This document shows positions 25,887 to 33,885 of a DNA stretch of 64,000 nt, piece after piece. The notes beneath the pieces are model-generated. The model searched no databases, was not told where the DNA came from, and was given only the letters and a program-made list of their open reading frames with translations. The stretch is from VGKP01 sp964578345 (lineage in GTDB: Archaea; Nanobdellota; Nanobdellia; Pacearchaeales; GW2011-AR1): positions 22,471-86,470 of the forward strand of contig CAZOCP010000002.1 in the NCBI GenBank assembly GCA_964578345.1, read 5' to 3'. Position 1 is the stretch's first letter, and each line of letters starts with the position of its first letter. Made by a program: the position numbers and the translations under genes.

Positions 25887-26759
25887 ATGCCTGCCGACAT
25901 AAAGAAGATAATACAAAATAAAGACCTTATTATCTCAACCATACAAAACCGAGGGCCATGCCTCCCTGTTCACATAGCAAGGGCGGCAAACATGAATCTA
26001 CTGTTTGCTTCAGCATATTTATCAGAATTATATGGGGAAAAAAAGATTAAAATGAGCTATATGCGGGTTGGAAGCTCTCCATTATATTATATCGAGGGGC
26101 AAGAGCCGCAGTTAGAAAAATTTTCAGAGCATCTTAATGCAAAAGAGCAGGAAGCCTTAAATATTCTAAAAAACGAAAAAATACTAAATGATGAAAAGCT
26201 GCCTCCCCCAATTAGGGTAGCCATTCGAGAGCTAAGAGACTTTGCAAACCATTTAAATGTAAAGATAAAGAAAGAAAACAAAATATTTTGGAAATACTTC
26301 CTTCTTTCTGACGAGGATGCAAAAAAAATGCTTCTTGCCCAACTGGCAGAAAAGCCGGAGGAAGAAAAAGAAGAGAAATTAAAAGAAGAAAAAACTACCA
26401 AGCCCGCAAAGACTATCCAAAGAAAAACAAAGCAGAAAAAAGAAGATTCGGGGTTTATAAACAAAATAAAAGAATTTGTGGAAAAAAAAGAATACGAATT
26501 TATTGAAACAATTATAACAAAGAAAAAAGAGATATCTATGAAGATAAAAATAAACACTCCTATTGGAAAGCAGGAGTATCTTATAATAGCTAAAGAAAAA
26601 AAGAAGATTAATTCCGATGATATTAAATTGGCTCTGCATTTGGCGCAGTTGGAAAAAATGCCTGCGTTGTTAGTTAGCTCAGGTAGCCCTGATAAAGAAG
26701 CGCAGGATCAGCTTAATACCTGGAGAAATTTAATCAAATTTGAAAAAATAAATCTTTAA
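25887..26759 (+). CDS. wHTH protein with nuclease-like C-terminal domain
   Basis: A 290-residue protein in three parts. The N-terminal winged-helix region (HIARAANMNLLFASAYLSELYGEKKI) is followed by a very charged Lys/Glu linker at about 155-190 (EKPEEEKEEKLKEEKTTKPA). The C-terminal alpha-beta domain (MKIKINTPIGKQEYLIIAKEKKKINSDD) recalls PD-(D/E)XK-like folds, but I cannot point to catalytic residues with certainty. Probably a DNA- or RNA-binding protein. Leaderless TATA TTTATAAC lies 26 nt upstream. Confidence 0.6.
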   Translation: MPADIKKIIQNKDLIISTIQNRGPCLPVHIARAANMNLLFASAYLSELYGEKKIKMSYMRVGSSPLYYIEGQEPQLEKFSEHLNAKEQEALNILKNEKILNDEKLPPPIRVAIRELRDFANHLNVKIKKENKIFWKYFLLSDEDAKKMLLAQLAEKPEEEKEEKLKEEKTTKPAKTIQRKTKQKKEDSGFINKIKEFVEKKEYEFIETIITKKKEISMKIKINTPIGKQEYLIIAKEKKKINSDDIKLALHLAQLEKMPALLVSSGSPDKEAQDQLNTWRNLIKFEKINL

Positions 26760-26782
26760 ATGACAAAGCCGATTAAAAAGAA

Positions 26783-27100
26783 ATGGATGACGCATTTAGA
26801 AATAATCATCTAGATAAAATTAGTGAACTTCTAGAAAAATACAAGCTTTCCTATACTGCAGTAACCATCATTAATGGAAAGTGTACAATAGTTCTAGAAG
26901 AGAAAAATAATAGAGAAATAGGCAGAAAAAGCTCAAGTCTTGAGAATAGAAAGAAAAATCTTGAAGATCTTGTACATCTACTTGAAAAACAAGGCGCACA
27001 AATAATTAACAAATTCTCATATAAATATGAAATAGACAGCGTCTACGAACTATTTCTTGATGGAAAATATTACTACACTTTTGTCCTTATTAGAGATTAA
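26783..27100 (+). CDS. Hypothetical protein, 105 residues
   Basis: A small alpha-beta protein with a helix (LDKISELLEKYKL) and strands around GKCTIVLEEK and YELFLDGKYYYTFVLIRD. No family recognised. Its TATA box (CTTTAAATGAC) overlaps the stop codon of the upstream wHTH gene, so it has its own promoter. Confidence 0.55.
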   Translation: MDDAFRNNHLDKISELLEKYKLSYTAVTIINGKCTIVLEEKNNREIGRKSSSLENRKKNLEDLVHLLEKQGAQIINKFSYKYEIDSVYELFLDGKYYYTFVLIRD

Positions 27101-27145
27101 ATTGAATGTACAAAGTTTTAAATATCCTCCTTTCAAACCAAAATA

Positions 27146-27379
27146 ATGGGAAGAATTAAATCGTTGATGGTTAAAAAGGCAGCAAGGCATCTGCTGGAAG
27201 GAGAGCATAAATTCACTGAGAAATTTGAGCGTAACAAAAAACTGCTTGCGAATAATATGCCAAGCAAGCCAATTAGAAATAAAATCGCGGGTTATATTGC
27301 CCGTATTGTCAAAATGAAAAAGATAGAGAAAGCAAAACTCAACCTAAAAAATACCGAGGCTATAAAACCAGGATATTAA
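27146..27379 (+). CDS. rps17e: Ribosomal protein S17e
   Basis: A 77-residue protein with the S17e pattern: MGRIKSLMVKKAARHLL, FERNKKLLANNMPSKPIRNKIAGYIARI. It is a small-subunit protein found only in archaea and eukaryotes, and supports an archaeal origin for the window. TTTTAAATATCC is about 27 nt before the ATG. Confidence 0.9.
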   Translation: MGRIKSLMVKKAARHLLEGEHKFTEKFERNKKLLANNMPSKPIRNKIAGYIARIVKMKKIEKAKLNLKNTEAIKPGY

Positions 27380-27381
27380 AG

Positions 27382-27612
27382 TTATTTAGATTTTATAGAT
27401 ATTAATTTATCAATCTTGCCCTCAATTCTGTTCATATCTTCCTTAATCTTATAAATCTCTTTCATTCTCTTTCTATTTATAAAAAAAGCAACAAATTCAA
27501 AAAATAACCAGAGTATAACTATAACTCCAATAGTTTGCAGCCATAATCCTATCTTACCAAGTTCAGATATAAACTGCGCAGATATTCCAACTATTTCATC
27601 CCCTGCGGCCAT
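27382..27612 (-). CDS. Small membrane protein with coiled-coil tail
   Basis: A 76-residue protein starting MAAGDEIVG. One membrane helix (TIGVIVILWLFFEFVAFFI) is followed by a basic, heptad-like helix (KIKEDMNRIEGKIDKLI). The ATG at 27612 is preferred to an upstream TTG because GTTTAATAAAGG lies 26 nt before it. Function unknown. Confidence 0.5.
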   Translation of the reverse strand: MAAGDEIVGISAQFISELGKIGLWLQTIGVIVILWLFFEFVAFFINRKRMKEIYKIKEDMNRIEGKIDKLISIKSK

Positions 27613-27688
27613 AAGAAAAGATAGCAATTAGCCTTTATTAAACTTATCCAAACAACACCCTTAAAAACCTATCAATATTTAATTTTTT

Positions 27689-27842
27689 GGCTCAGTAACT
27701 CAGCGGCAGAGTGCGGCTCTCATAAAATTTAATTTTATGATGCTCAAGAAACAACCGCACCTTTAGGGCGCCAGTTATTCCTTGACATAAATTATAGATT
27801 TGCGTCAGGCCGAAGTCGGGAGTTCAACTCTCCCCTGAGCCA
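27689..27842 (+). tRNA. Intron-containing tRNA, anticodon CAT (Met or Ile2)
   Basis: Exon 1 is 27689-27724, the 82-nt intron 27725-27806 and exon 2 27807-27842. The acceptor GGCTCAG pairs with CTGAGCC, the discriminator is A, the anticodon stem is CGGCT/GGCCG, and loop CTCATA plus A after splicing gives anticodon CAT at 27721-27723. The intron sits at the canonical 37/38 position. At its 5' side CATAAAAT pairs with ATTTTATG, so in the precursor the anticodon is part of a hairpin. CAT may read AUG or, if modified to agmatidine, AUA. Confidence 0.9.
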
Positions 27843-27862
27843 TCTCCTAACTCTAAAACATT

Positions 27863-27883
27863 AGCTGTAAACTTAACGTCACC
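27863..27883 (+). repeat. Dispersed CTGTAAAGTAAACGTCA motif, copy 3
   Basis: AGCTGTAAACTTAACGTCAC plus C lies 20 nt after the tRNA gene. It matches the intergenic family at 3911, 10519, 14117 and 35511 at most positions. Confidence 0.5.
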
Positions 27884-27926
27884 TCTTTTAGAAATATTCT
27901 TAAATAGGAAATATATACTAATTGAT

Positions 27927-28082
27927 ATGCCATTCGTTAATACACTGCCTTACGTGAGTAATCCTATAGAAGAGTTTTTCGATTTTAAATCTGTAAGTTG
28001 GGAAAAAGAAATTTATCCGAAATTTAAAGGAAGCATCAAAAAAAATGACCGAGCATTTCCAACTATTGATAAATTCCTTTAA
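27927..28082 (+). CDS. Small hypothetical protein, 51 residues
   Basis: ATG at 27927 to TAA at 28080-28082, beginning MPFVNTLPYVSNPIEEFFDF and rich in aromatic residues. TTAAATAGGAAATATATAC lies upstream, with a TATA-like core about 12-25 nt away. No family is recognised; coding status rests on the promoter and composition. The following 230 bases to the antitoxin gene hold AT-rich promoter sequence and no other gene. Confidence 0.35.
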   Translation: MPFVNTLPYVSNPIEEFFDFKSVSWEKEIYPKFKGSIKKNDRAFPTIDKFL

Positions 28083-28267
28083 TATGTAGTATTCTCGCGC
28101 TTTTTCAAGGTTACCTAAGCATATTCGCTGAGTACATGAGAAAGCGCAACTTCATCGCTTATCGCTTCGGCAAACAAGCTTTCCTGCTATTTCAAGCAAC
28201 TTATCAAATATTAAATACTCATAAAAGAAGATTGGAGATAGAATTTTAAGATGCCAAAGTTTATAAA

Positions 28268-28281
28268 TAAGATAATCTTAC
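28268..28281 (+). promoter_or_regulatory. Operator-like palindrome before the VapBC-1 operon
   Basis: TAAGATAATCTTA plus C lies about 30 nt upstream of the antitoxin ATG, beside TATA-like sequence. It resembles GTAAGATTATCTTAC before the AbrB-RelE operon (56105-56119) and the GTAAGA/TCTTAC half-sites before VapBC-3. Confidence 0.5.
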
Positions 28282-28310
28282 TAATAATATAAACTTATAT
28301 AAAGTTAAAA

Positions 28311-28571
28311 ATGAAAAACATCGAAATAACAAGCATGAGTTCAAGAGGGCAAGTAGTCATCCCTCAAAGCTTAAGAGAAAGACTCAGAATACGAGAAGGA
28401 GAAAAGTTTATTGTAATCGGAGAAGAAAATACTATTGTTCTAAAAAAAATAGAGAGACCTTCATTTAAAGGACTCGAAAAACTGCTTAATAAGACAAGAG
28501 AATTTGCAAAGAAGAAAAAAGTAAAAGAAACAGATATAGAAGAAGCTATAACAGAATCTAGAAAAAAATGA
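28311..28571 (+). CDS. vapB: AbrB/VapB-type antitoxin
   Basis: An 86-residue protein with a swapped-hairpin AbrB DNA-binding domain (MSSRGQVVIPQSLRERLRIREGEKF) and a charged C-terminal tail that should bind the toxin. It overlaps the PIN gene by 4 nt and likely represses the operon through the palindrome upstream. Confidence 0.85.
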   Translation: MKNIEITSMSSRGQVVIPQSLRERLRIREGEKFIVIGEENTIVLKKIERPSFKGLEKLLNKTREFAKKKKVKETDIEEAITESRKK

Positions 28572-28972
28572 GAATTATTTTAGACACAAATGTCTTCATC
28601 TCTGGAATATTTTGGGAAGGCAATTTTTGCTCTCAGGTTATAGATGAATGGAGAAAAGGAAAATTTGAGTTGATTAGTTCTGCAGACATTATTAATGAAC
28701 TAGTTGAGACATTAAAAAATTTTAAAATTCAAATGCCTAAAAAAATGATAGAAGAATGGAAAAACCTTATTATTAAAAACTCTATCATTACTGAAACATC
28801 TGAAAAATTAGAAGTCATTAAAGAAGATTCAGAAGACAATAAATTTTTAGAAGCTGCTGTATCTGGAAGAGCAGACTTTATTGTAAGTCAAGATAAACAT
28901 TTATTAAAATTAAATGATTATCAAAAGATTAAGATTATTGGACCTAAAGATTTCTTAGAAATAGTCAAATAA
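28568..28972 (+). CDS. vapC: PIN-domain toxin (VapC-type)
   Basis: A 134-residue PIN ribonuclease of the COG1569-like group. The acidic residues are present in ILDTNVFISG, in NELVETL, and in SEDNKFLEAAVSGRADFIVSQD. Such toxins cut RNA, often tRNA or rRNA. The ATG overlaps the antitoxin stop. The N-terminal motif FISGIFWEG is shared with the toxin at 52987-53397, so the two are related. Confidence 0.85.
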   Translation: MRIILDTNVFISGIFWEGNFCSQVIDEWRKGKFELISSADIINELVETLKNFKIQMPKKMIEEWKNLIIKNSIITETSEKLEVIKEDSEDNKFLEAAVSGRADFIVSQDKHLLKLNDYQKIKIIGPKDFLEIVK

Positions 28973-29007
28973 TTTTGTTTAGGAGGTTGCCCGCCTGTTT
29001 ATCTGGC

Positions 29008-29361
29008 TTAAACATGCGATTTAAACTCATCTTTTTCTTTCCTCGGCAGAACATGCAAATGCGCATGCATTACAACTTGTCCTGCGCTTGGAAAATTATT
29101 CATCACTAACTGAAATCCATTCCCGTAATCCTTGTCCATAAGATTTTTAGCAACTTGCTTTGAAAATTTGACCAACTCATTCCCAAGCGTATCGGGCAAA
29201 TCCAGTATATTAACATAATGCTCTCTTGGTATTATTAATGTATGCCCATTAACTTTCGGATGTACATCTAATATTGCTATAAAATTTTTACTTGAAGCAA
29301 TCTGCTCTACAGAAACACTGCCCTCAACAATCTTGCAAAAAACACAATCAGATTTATCCAT
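29008..29361 (-). CDS. HIT-family nucleotide hydrolase/transferase
   Basis: A 117-residue histidine-triad protein. CVFCKIVEG opens the domain, HTLIIPREHYVN is the helix before the active site, and VMHAHLHVLPR contains the HxHxH triad. Family members hydrolyse AMP conjugates such as AMP-NH2 or Ap4A. It lies downstream of the MinD-like gene, 15 nt away on the same strand. Confidence 0.9.
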   Translation of the reverse strand: MDKSDCVFCKIVEGSVSVEQIASSKNFIAILDVHPKVNGHTLIIPREHYVNILDLPDTLGNELVKFSKQVAKNLMDKDYGNGFQLVMNNFPSAGQVVMHAHLHVLPRKEKDEFKSHV

Positions 29362-29376
29362 TTTAATAGTTATATA

Positions 29377-30222
29377 TTAATCCGTCTTCTTACCAATTAA
29401 ATAAGCAGAAGCATTTTCTGCAAAAATACTCGTATAAAAATAATCCTTTAGTCTCTGTCTATTAACTTCCTCTCTGCTAAAATTAAAAGAGAACATTTTT
29501 TTAAAAAGAGATTTCGGCTCTTTCTGTAAAGTAATCGCTGCACTTAGTTTGCTAATTTCTTTGCTGAATAAAGAGCGCTTGCTGTATAAAGAAACAGGAA
29601 TTCGCAGGAAAAGAGCACGGTTGCTCATCTTATCATCAGGTATCCGTGCAACTACGGGAATACCTAAAGCTTCTTCAATAAAAGACAATTCCAGCTCATA
29701 ATTTGGGTCTCGAACTTTATTAAGAATAATTCCAGTAATCGGTTTGCCTCTTTGCCCTGCAAGTTTAGCAGCTCTAATAGAACAGCTAAGTGTCGGATAG
29801 TCAGGAGTTGTGACGACAAACAAATGGTCTGAAGCCAATATCGTAGACAGAACTTCCTCGTTTAAACTGGGAGAAGAATCAATAATCACAAAATCATATT
29901 TATTTTTCACTGATTGAATTCGGTCTCTTAATTTCAAGACATTAACATTTCTTCCGTAATCATAGCTGCCGGGAATAACATCAACCCCAAACTTTTCGTG
30001 AATAGCAGAGCTGAGATTAGACCTTCCAGCCAGAACATCATGGATAGTATTATCAGGAACGACTATATCCATATGTAATCCTAAGTTAGGAGCAGAATAA
30101 TTAGCATCTACTAAAAGTATTTTTTTATGATAGTTATTTGCTAAATCATAAGCCAAAGAAGCAGAGACCGTCGTCTTGCCTACTCCTCCTTTTATCGAAA
30201 CAATACCAAGCACTTGTCCCAT
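29377..30222 (-). CDS. MinD/ParA-family ATPase
   Basis: A 281-residue deviant Walker-A ATPase. SIKGGVGKTTVSASLAYDLA holds the KGGVGKT P-loop, LVDANYSAPNL is switch I, and FVIIDSSPSLNEEVL the Walker B region. These proteins form ATP-bound dimers on membranes or DNA to position division, pili or chromosomes. No MinC, MinE or ParB is seen here. TATA TTTTTAAATAGG precedes the ATG. Confidence 0.85.
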   Translation of the reverse strand: MGQVLGIVSIKGGVGKTTVSASLAYDLANNYHKKILLVDANYSAPNLGLHMDIVVPDNTIHDVLAGRSNLSSAIHEKFGVDVIPGSYDYGRNVNVLKLRDRIQSVKNKYDFVIIDSSPSLNEEVLSTILASDHLFVVTTPDYPTLSCSIRAAKLAGQRGKPITGIILNKVRDPNYELELSFIEEALGIPVVARIPDDKMSNRALFLRIPVSLYSKRSLFSKEISKLSAAITLQKEPKSLFKKMFSFNFSREEVNRQRLKDYFYTSIFAENASAYLIGKKTD

Positions 30223-30278
30223 GAAATATAAAAAAGACTCCTATTTAAAAACTTATTGAAAAATGAACCTGTGAGAAT

Positions 30279-30325
30279 ACTTCAATCTCATAAGAGTTGA
30301 AGTTGCCGCGGAGCTTTGCTCTGCG
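30279..30325. repeat. Two hairpins between tRNA-Ala and the MinD-like gene
   Basis: ACTTCAA(T)CTC pairs with GAGTTGAAGT (30279-30303), and CGCGGAGC pairs with GCTCTGCG nearby. They lie after the 3' end of tRNA-Ala on the minus strand. The first resembles the hairpin at 8587-8606. Possible transcript-end structures. Confidence 0.4.
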
Positions 30326-30386
30326 TGCACAATTATAGTTTCTTTGAACTCCGAGAAGGTTTCTTTTCTAAAGAAAGCTTGTAGAA

Positions 30387-30457
30387 TGGACCCGCCGAGA
30401 ATCGAACTCGGGTCTCATCCATGCCATGGATGCATTCTACCACTATACAACGGGCCC
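30387..30457 (-). tRNA. tRNA-Ala (GGC)
   Basis: A 71-nt cloverleaf on the minus strand. The acceptor GGGCCCG pairs with CGGGTCC, giving a G3:U70 wobble, the main alanine identity element. The anticodon loop ATGGCAT has anticodon GGC, and the T arm is CCGAG/CTCGG. The discriminator is A, with no intron and no encoded CCA. Confidence 0.95.
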
Positions 30458-30460
30458 ATA

Positions 30461-30579
30461 TCACCAAACCCTTCGGGTTTTACCTCGGCTTTAAAGCCGA
30501 GGTTTGCCTGGTGTTTGGTGAGACAGAAAACAAACTGCGGCTTAAAAGCCGCAGATGTATTTGCGCAGTTTGTTTTCTG
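30461..30579. repeat. Composite palindrome, tandem two-unit copy C
   Basis: Unit 1 has arms TCACCAAAC (30461-30469) and GTTTGGTGA (30513-30521), and inner hairpins AACCC/GGGTT and CCTCGGCT/AGCCGAGG (30483-30502). Unit 2 has arms CAGAAAACAAACTGCG (30524-30539) and CGCAGTTTGTTTTCTG (30564-30579), a perfect 16-bp stem, with competing hairpin CTGCGGCT/AGCCGCAG (30535-30554). It has the same plan as copies A and B but different stems. It starts 4 nt from the 5' end of tRNA-Ala. Confidence 0.75.
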
Positions 30580-30613
30580 TATTAAATCTTCAAAAATAAG
30601 TATTATAAATCTA

Positions 30614-31366
30614 TCACCCCGATAAAAGCAAAATAGCCATTACTCCAATTCCGGCAATAAACGCAAGCACTTGTAGTAATGAACGAATTAAATTATGATT
30701 GTCTTTATGCAATTCTGGAATTAAATCGCTTCCTGCAATATACAAAAACCCTCCTATCGTTAAGGGCACTACAATAGTAGACAAGCTTTCTATAGAGTTA
30801 TTAAGCCAGAAAGCAATCATTGCTCCAATTACAGCAGTTAAAGCAGAAAGAAAATTCACCAAGAGAGCTTTTCGTTTTGAAAACCCGCCGTGTAGAAGTA
30901 CGCCAAAATCTCCTATCTCCTGCGGAATTTCATGCAGAATCACCGCAATAGTTGTCGCAATTCCAACAGGAACATTAACAAGATAGCTTGCGGCAATAAT
31001 AATACCATCAAGAAAATTATGCAATCCATCGCCAATCAAATTTGTATATACGAAAGGATGCACATGCTCCTTGGTCATCGGCATATGACAGTGTCTCCAA
31101 TGAATCAATTTTTCAAGTACGAAAAAAACAAGCAGCCCTGCTAAAATAAGAAAAGAATGAGAAAGTGAGAACCCATTCTCCTCAATTAATTCAGGAAATA
31201 AGTGGAGAAAAACATCGCCTAATAGCGCTCCAGCAGAAAAGCTTATCATATAAATCAAAATAGTTTTTAATTTTTCAGCTTTCAAAGAAAGCGCAAAAAC
31301 TCCAACAAAAGAAATCCCGCTTACAGTCAATACGCTTATTAAAATATAAAGCAATATCTGCTCCAT
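30614..31366 (-). CDS. ZIP-family divalent metal transporter
   Basis: A 250-residue membrane protein with about eight helices. The ZIP metal site is visible: HNFLDGIIIAA in one helix and HEIPQEIGDF in the next. An intracellular His-rich loop (HWRHCHMPMTKEHVH) lies between helices III and IV. It probably moves Zn2+ or a similar ion into the cytoplasm. Monocistronic or followed by nothing on its strand. Confidence 0.9.
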   Translation of the reverse strand: MEQILLYILISVLTVSGISFVGVFALSLKAEKLKTILIYMISFSAGALLGDVFLHLFPELIEENGFSLSHSFLILAGLLVFFVLEKLIHWRHCHMPMTKEHVHPFVYTNLIGDGLHNFLDGIIIAASYLVNVPVGIATTIAVILHEIPQEIGDFGVLLHGGFSKRKALLVNFLSALTAVIGAMIAFWLNNSIESLSTIVVPLTIGGFLYIAGSDLIPELHKDNHNLIRSLLQVLAFIAGIGVMAILLLSG

Positions 31367-31390
31367 TTGGTGAAAAAAATAAACAGGTAT

Positions 31391-31630
31391 TTAAATAATG
31401 CGCTTTATCTGCCTTTTTTCAAAATCCTTAGCTTTTTTTAAAAGACGCCGCGCCCACAAAAACTCTGTCGCTAAAACAGACAACCCTATAAAAAGTACAA
31501 TAAAAGCAGGCCCGGGCAGAAAAATTAAAGCCACTCCTATAAGAATTATAGTTGCTCCAAAAATAAAAATTAAAATTCTTTTTGTTTCATGAACAATATT
31601 TTTTTCCAAAGAAAAAGCTCTTTTAATCAT
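31391..31630 (-). CDS. PGPGW-like two-TM protein
   Basis: A 79-residue protein with two membrane helices around LIFLPGPAFIVLFIGLSVLATEFLWARRLL. The PGPA turn and WARRLL ending match the small PGPGW transmembrane family of unknown role, with PA replacing PG. Confidence 0.7.
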   Translation of the reverse strand: MIKRAFSLEKNIVHETKRILIFIFGATIILIGVALIFLPGPAFIVLFIGLSVLATEFLWARRLLKKAKDFEKRQIKRII

Positions 31631-31663
31631 ATAAAATACTTTAAGTTGAAATATTTAAATGCA

Positions 31664-33124
31664 TCAGCGCACCTTTTTTCCAATTTTCAGAAAATCAGCC
31701 TCTCCTGAAACAAGCTTGCGGATAACATCTCTCAATTCCTTGGAAGATACTCTAATCTGCTGCATAGTATTTCTATCTCTAATTGTAACAGTATTATTTT
31801 TCAGGCTATCGCTGTCCACAGTAATACAAAAAGGCGTGCCGATTTCATCATTTCGGGCATATCTTCTGCCGACACTCCCACTTTCATCATAAACAGAGTA
31901 AAATTCTTTGCTCAAATCATGATATACTTCTTTTGCCATTTTGCTCATCTTAGGATCTTTCACTAATGGAAAAACCGCCGCACTCGCTGGCGCTAAAAAT
32001 GCAGGCAGACCAAGAACAACATTTTCTCTTTTATTATCATACTTATATCCTGAACATATAAGTGCAAGAAAAACTCTCTCCATTCCAAACGTAGGCTCAA
32101 TAACTCTTGGAACAACTCTTTTTTTTGTCCCTTCATCAAATATAGAAAAGTTTTCTCCGGATTCTTTAGAATGTTGCATCAAATCATATTGCCCTCTGTC
32201 GGAATTTCCCGCGATTTCCTTGCTTCCAAAAGGAAAAGTAAAATCCAGATCAAAAGTTGCTGATGAGTAATGGCTAAGCTCTGATTTCAAATGTTCTCTT
32301 ACTTTTATATTTTCTCCCAACCCTATACGGGCAAGCCATAATAATTGCTCAGCTAACCAATAAGCATGCCATTCATCTAATTTTTTTTCTTTAATCATTT
32401 CTTTAACAGTAACAATTTTAAGTTCTTCTTTTTTTCTCTCCTGCGCTTCCGCATCTAGCAAAGAAACCTTAAAATTAAGATGCCTGCTCTCCAAAATAGG
32501 ACATTTCTTTTCATCAGGATGAATAAAAAATTCTATTTCTCCTATAGTAAATTCTCTGCTACGAAAAAGGAAATCTCTAGGAGCTATTTCGTTTCTAAAG
32601 CATTTTCCGACCTGTGCAATACCAAAAGGCAGCTGCAGTCTGCTTGTCTCATGCACCAATCTAAAATTCATAAACATCCCTTGGGCAGTCTCTCCTCTCA
32701 AATAAACTTCGCTGGAGTTCACCGCTCCAACACTTGTCTTAAACATAAGATTAAACTCGCCTTGCTCTTTATATTCTCCTCCGCAATTTTCGCATTTAGA
32801 TTCTCCAATCCGAGAGGAATCTATTTTAGTAGCTCTCTTGCATTTTTTGCAGACCACTGCAATATCCTTAAAACTAGCTAAATGTCCCGAAGCCTTCCAT
32901 GTTCTTGGATGTGAAATAATGCTTCCATCCATTCCAACAATATCTTCCCGTTGATGAACAAAAAAACGCCAAAAATCTTTTTTAATATTAGTAAATAATT
33001 CTATCCCTAACGGCCCAAAATCCCAGAATCCTGAAAAGCCTCCATAAATTTCGCTGGAGCGAAATACAAATCCCTTTCTCTTGCAAAATGTAGCTAGCTC
33101 ATCAATACTAAGTTTCTCCGCCAT
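31664..33124 (-). CDS. glyS: Glycyl-tRNA synthetase (alpha2 type)
   Basis: A 486-residue class II synthetase of the archaeal/eukaryotic dimeric type. It starts MAEKLSIDELATFCKRKGF, with GGFSGFWDFGPLG, zinc ligands in VVCKKCKRA and KCENCGG, motif 2 around FRNEIAPRDFLFRSREFT, and motif 3 near EPTFGMERVFLALI. The anticodon-binding domain ends with VSGEADFLK. The ATG at 33124 is preferred to one 21 nt upstream, given the GTTAAATAG TATA spacing. Confidence 0.95.
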   Translation of the reverse strand: MAEKLSIDELATFCKRKGFVFRSSEIYGGFSGFWDFGPLGIELFTNIKKDFWRFFVHQREDIVGMDGSIISHPRTWKASGHLASFKDIAVVCKKCKRATKIDSSRIGESKCENCGGEYKEQGEFNLMFKTSVGAVNSSEVYLRGETAQGMFMNFRLVHETSRLQLPFGIAQVGKCFRNEIAPRDFLFRSREFTIGEIEFFIHPDEKKCPILESRHLNFKVSLLDAEAQERKKEELKIVTVKEMIKEKKLDEWHAYWLAEQLLWLARIGLGENIKVREHLKSELSHYSSATFDLDFTFPFGSKEIAGNSDRGQYDLMQHSKESGENFSIFDEGTKKRVVPRVIEPTFGMERVFLALICSGYKYDNKRENVVLGLPAFLAPASAAVFPLVKDPKMSKMAKEVYHDLSKEFYSVYDESGSVGRRYARNDEIGTPFCITVDSDSLKNNTVTIRDRNTMQQIRVSSKELRDVIRKLVSGEADFLKIGKKVR

Positions 33125-33317
33125 ATCATTCTCTATCAAAAACACTATTTAACTATTTCCTTTAAGAAACCTCCTGTCAAGAACCGCCAACTAAAATGGG
33201 TGACGTGACATAATACTTCTTAAACACAGTCAAAAATAAATTTCTGTTTCAAGAGAGTAATTTCTCTACACTGAAAAAAATAAAAACAAGTTTTTAGGCT
33301 GTAAAAACACAAAAGTA

Positions 33318-33331
33318 CACTGTAAAGTTAA
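33318..33331 (+). repeat. Short dispersed CTGTAAAG motif
   Basis: CACTGTAAAGTTAA, a shortened relative of the intergenic family, sits in a 276-bp spacer before GlyRS. The spacer also has GGTGACGTGAC at about 33199. No gene is seen in it. Confidence 0.35.
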
Positions 33332-33400
33332 AGAGTGCTAATTTAAGCAAAAAAATTAGTTTTCTTCTAAGATGGTGTAATTGGGGTTGCTTTAATTGAA

Positions 33401-33697
33401 TTATCTACCATTCTTTGATAAATGTTCTTTAAAGTCTCTTCCTAAATTAAATAAGCTTTCTCCAATATTTTTTGTTCTTTCTTCTAGCATTCCTAATGCT
33501 TTTCCCTGATTTATTAAAAATCCCACTATAGCGAAAATACCTGCTAAAATAATTCCCACGCCTGCAATAATAATGTTTTCAGTTGCCCATGTACCTACTA
33601 AAATTGCTCTTAATACTTGAAAAGCAATATAGACCATTATCATCAATAATATTATTCTAAATAATTCTGTAATAACTTCTCCTAAATCTTTAGCCAT
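33401..33697 (-). CDS. Small two-TM membrane protein
   Basis: A 98-residue protein starting MAKDLGEVITELF, with two membrane helices (IILLMIMVYIAFQVL and IIIAGVGIILAGIFAIVGFLI) and an amphipathic C-terminal helix (LEERTKNIGESLFNLGRDFKEHL). It overlaps the preceding gene by 16 nt. The pair resembles the arrangement at 53958-54473. Confidence 0.5.
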   Translation of the reverse strand: MAKDLGEVITELFRIILLMIMVYIAFQVLRAILVGTWATENIIIAGVGIILAGIFAIVGFLINQGKALGMLEERTKNIGESLFNLGRDFKEHLSKNGR

Positions 33698-33885
33698 CCT
33701 AAATTTTTGGCTAACCATAAAAAGAATAGAACAGCTAGAGCTAACGATAACCAGCGAAGAAATTGCAGAAATAAAAACCTCTCTATGTTCTTATTAGCCA
33801 TTTCGCCCTCTTTTTTGTTATTCTCATTAAAATTTTCTACTTTAAATTCCTTTTGTTTTTCGTCTTTGGTCGGCGGTGAGGACAA
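33682..33885 (-). CDS. Small membrane protein with KVEN...NKK leader
   Basis: About 67 residues. A hydrophilic leader EFKVENFNENNKKEGEMANKN is followed by one or two membrane helices. The same leader pattern (TFKVENNNENSKKKAEIANRKN) opens the protein at 54225-54473, so they are paralogues. The first dozen codons overlap the end of the YdeI-like gene in another frame. The original 5' end may have been replaced when that cassette inserted, so the start is uncertain. Confidence 0.45.
   Translation of the reverse strand: MSSPPTKDEKQKEFKVENFNENNKKEGEMANKNIERFLFLQFLRWLSLALAVLFFLWLAKNLGWLKI

Noticed and set aside
10449..30579. Composite palindromes as integron attC sites
   Set aside because: Size and folding are similar, but no conserved core sites or IntI integrase are seen.
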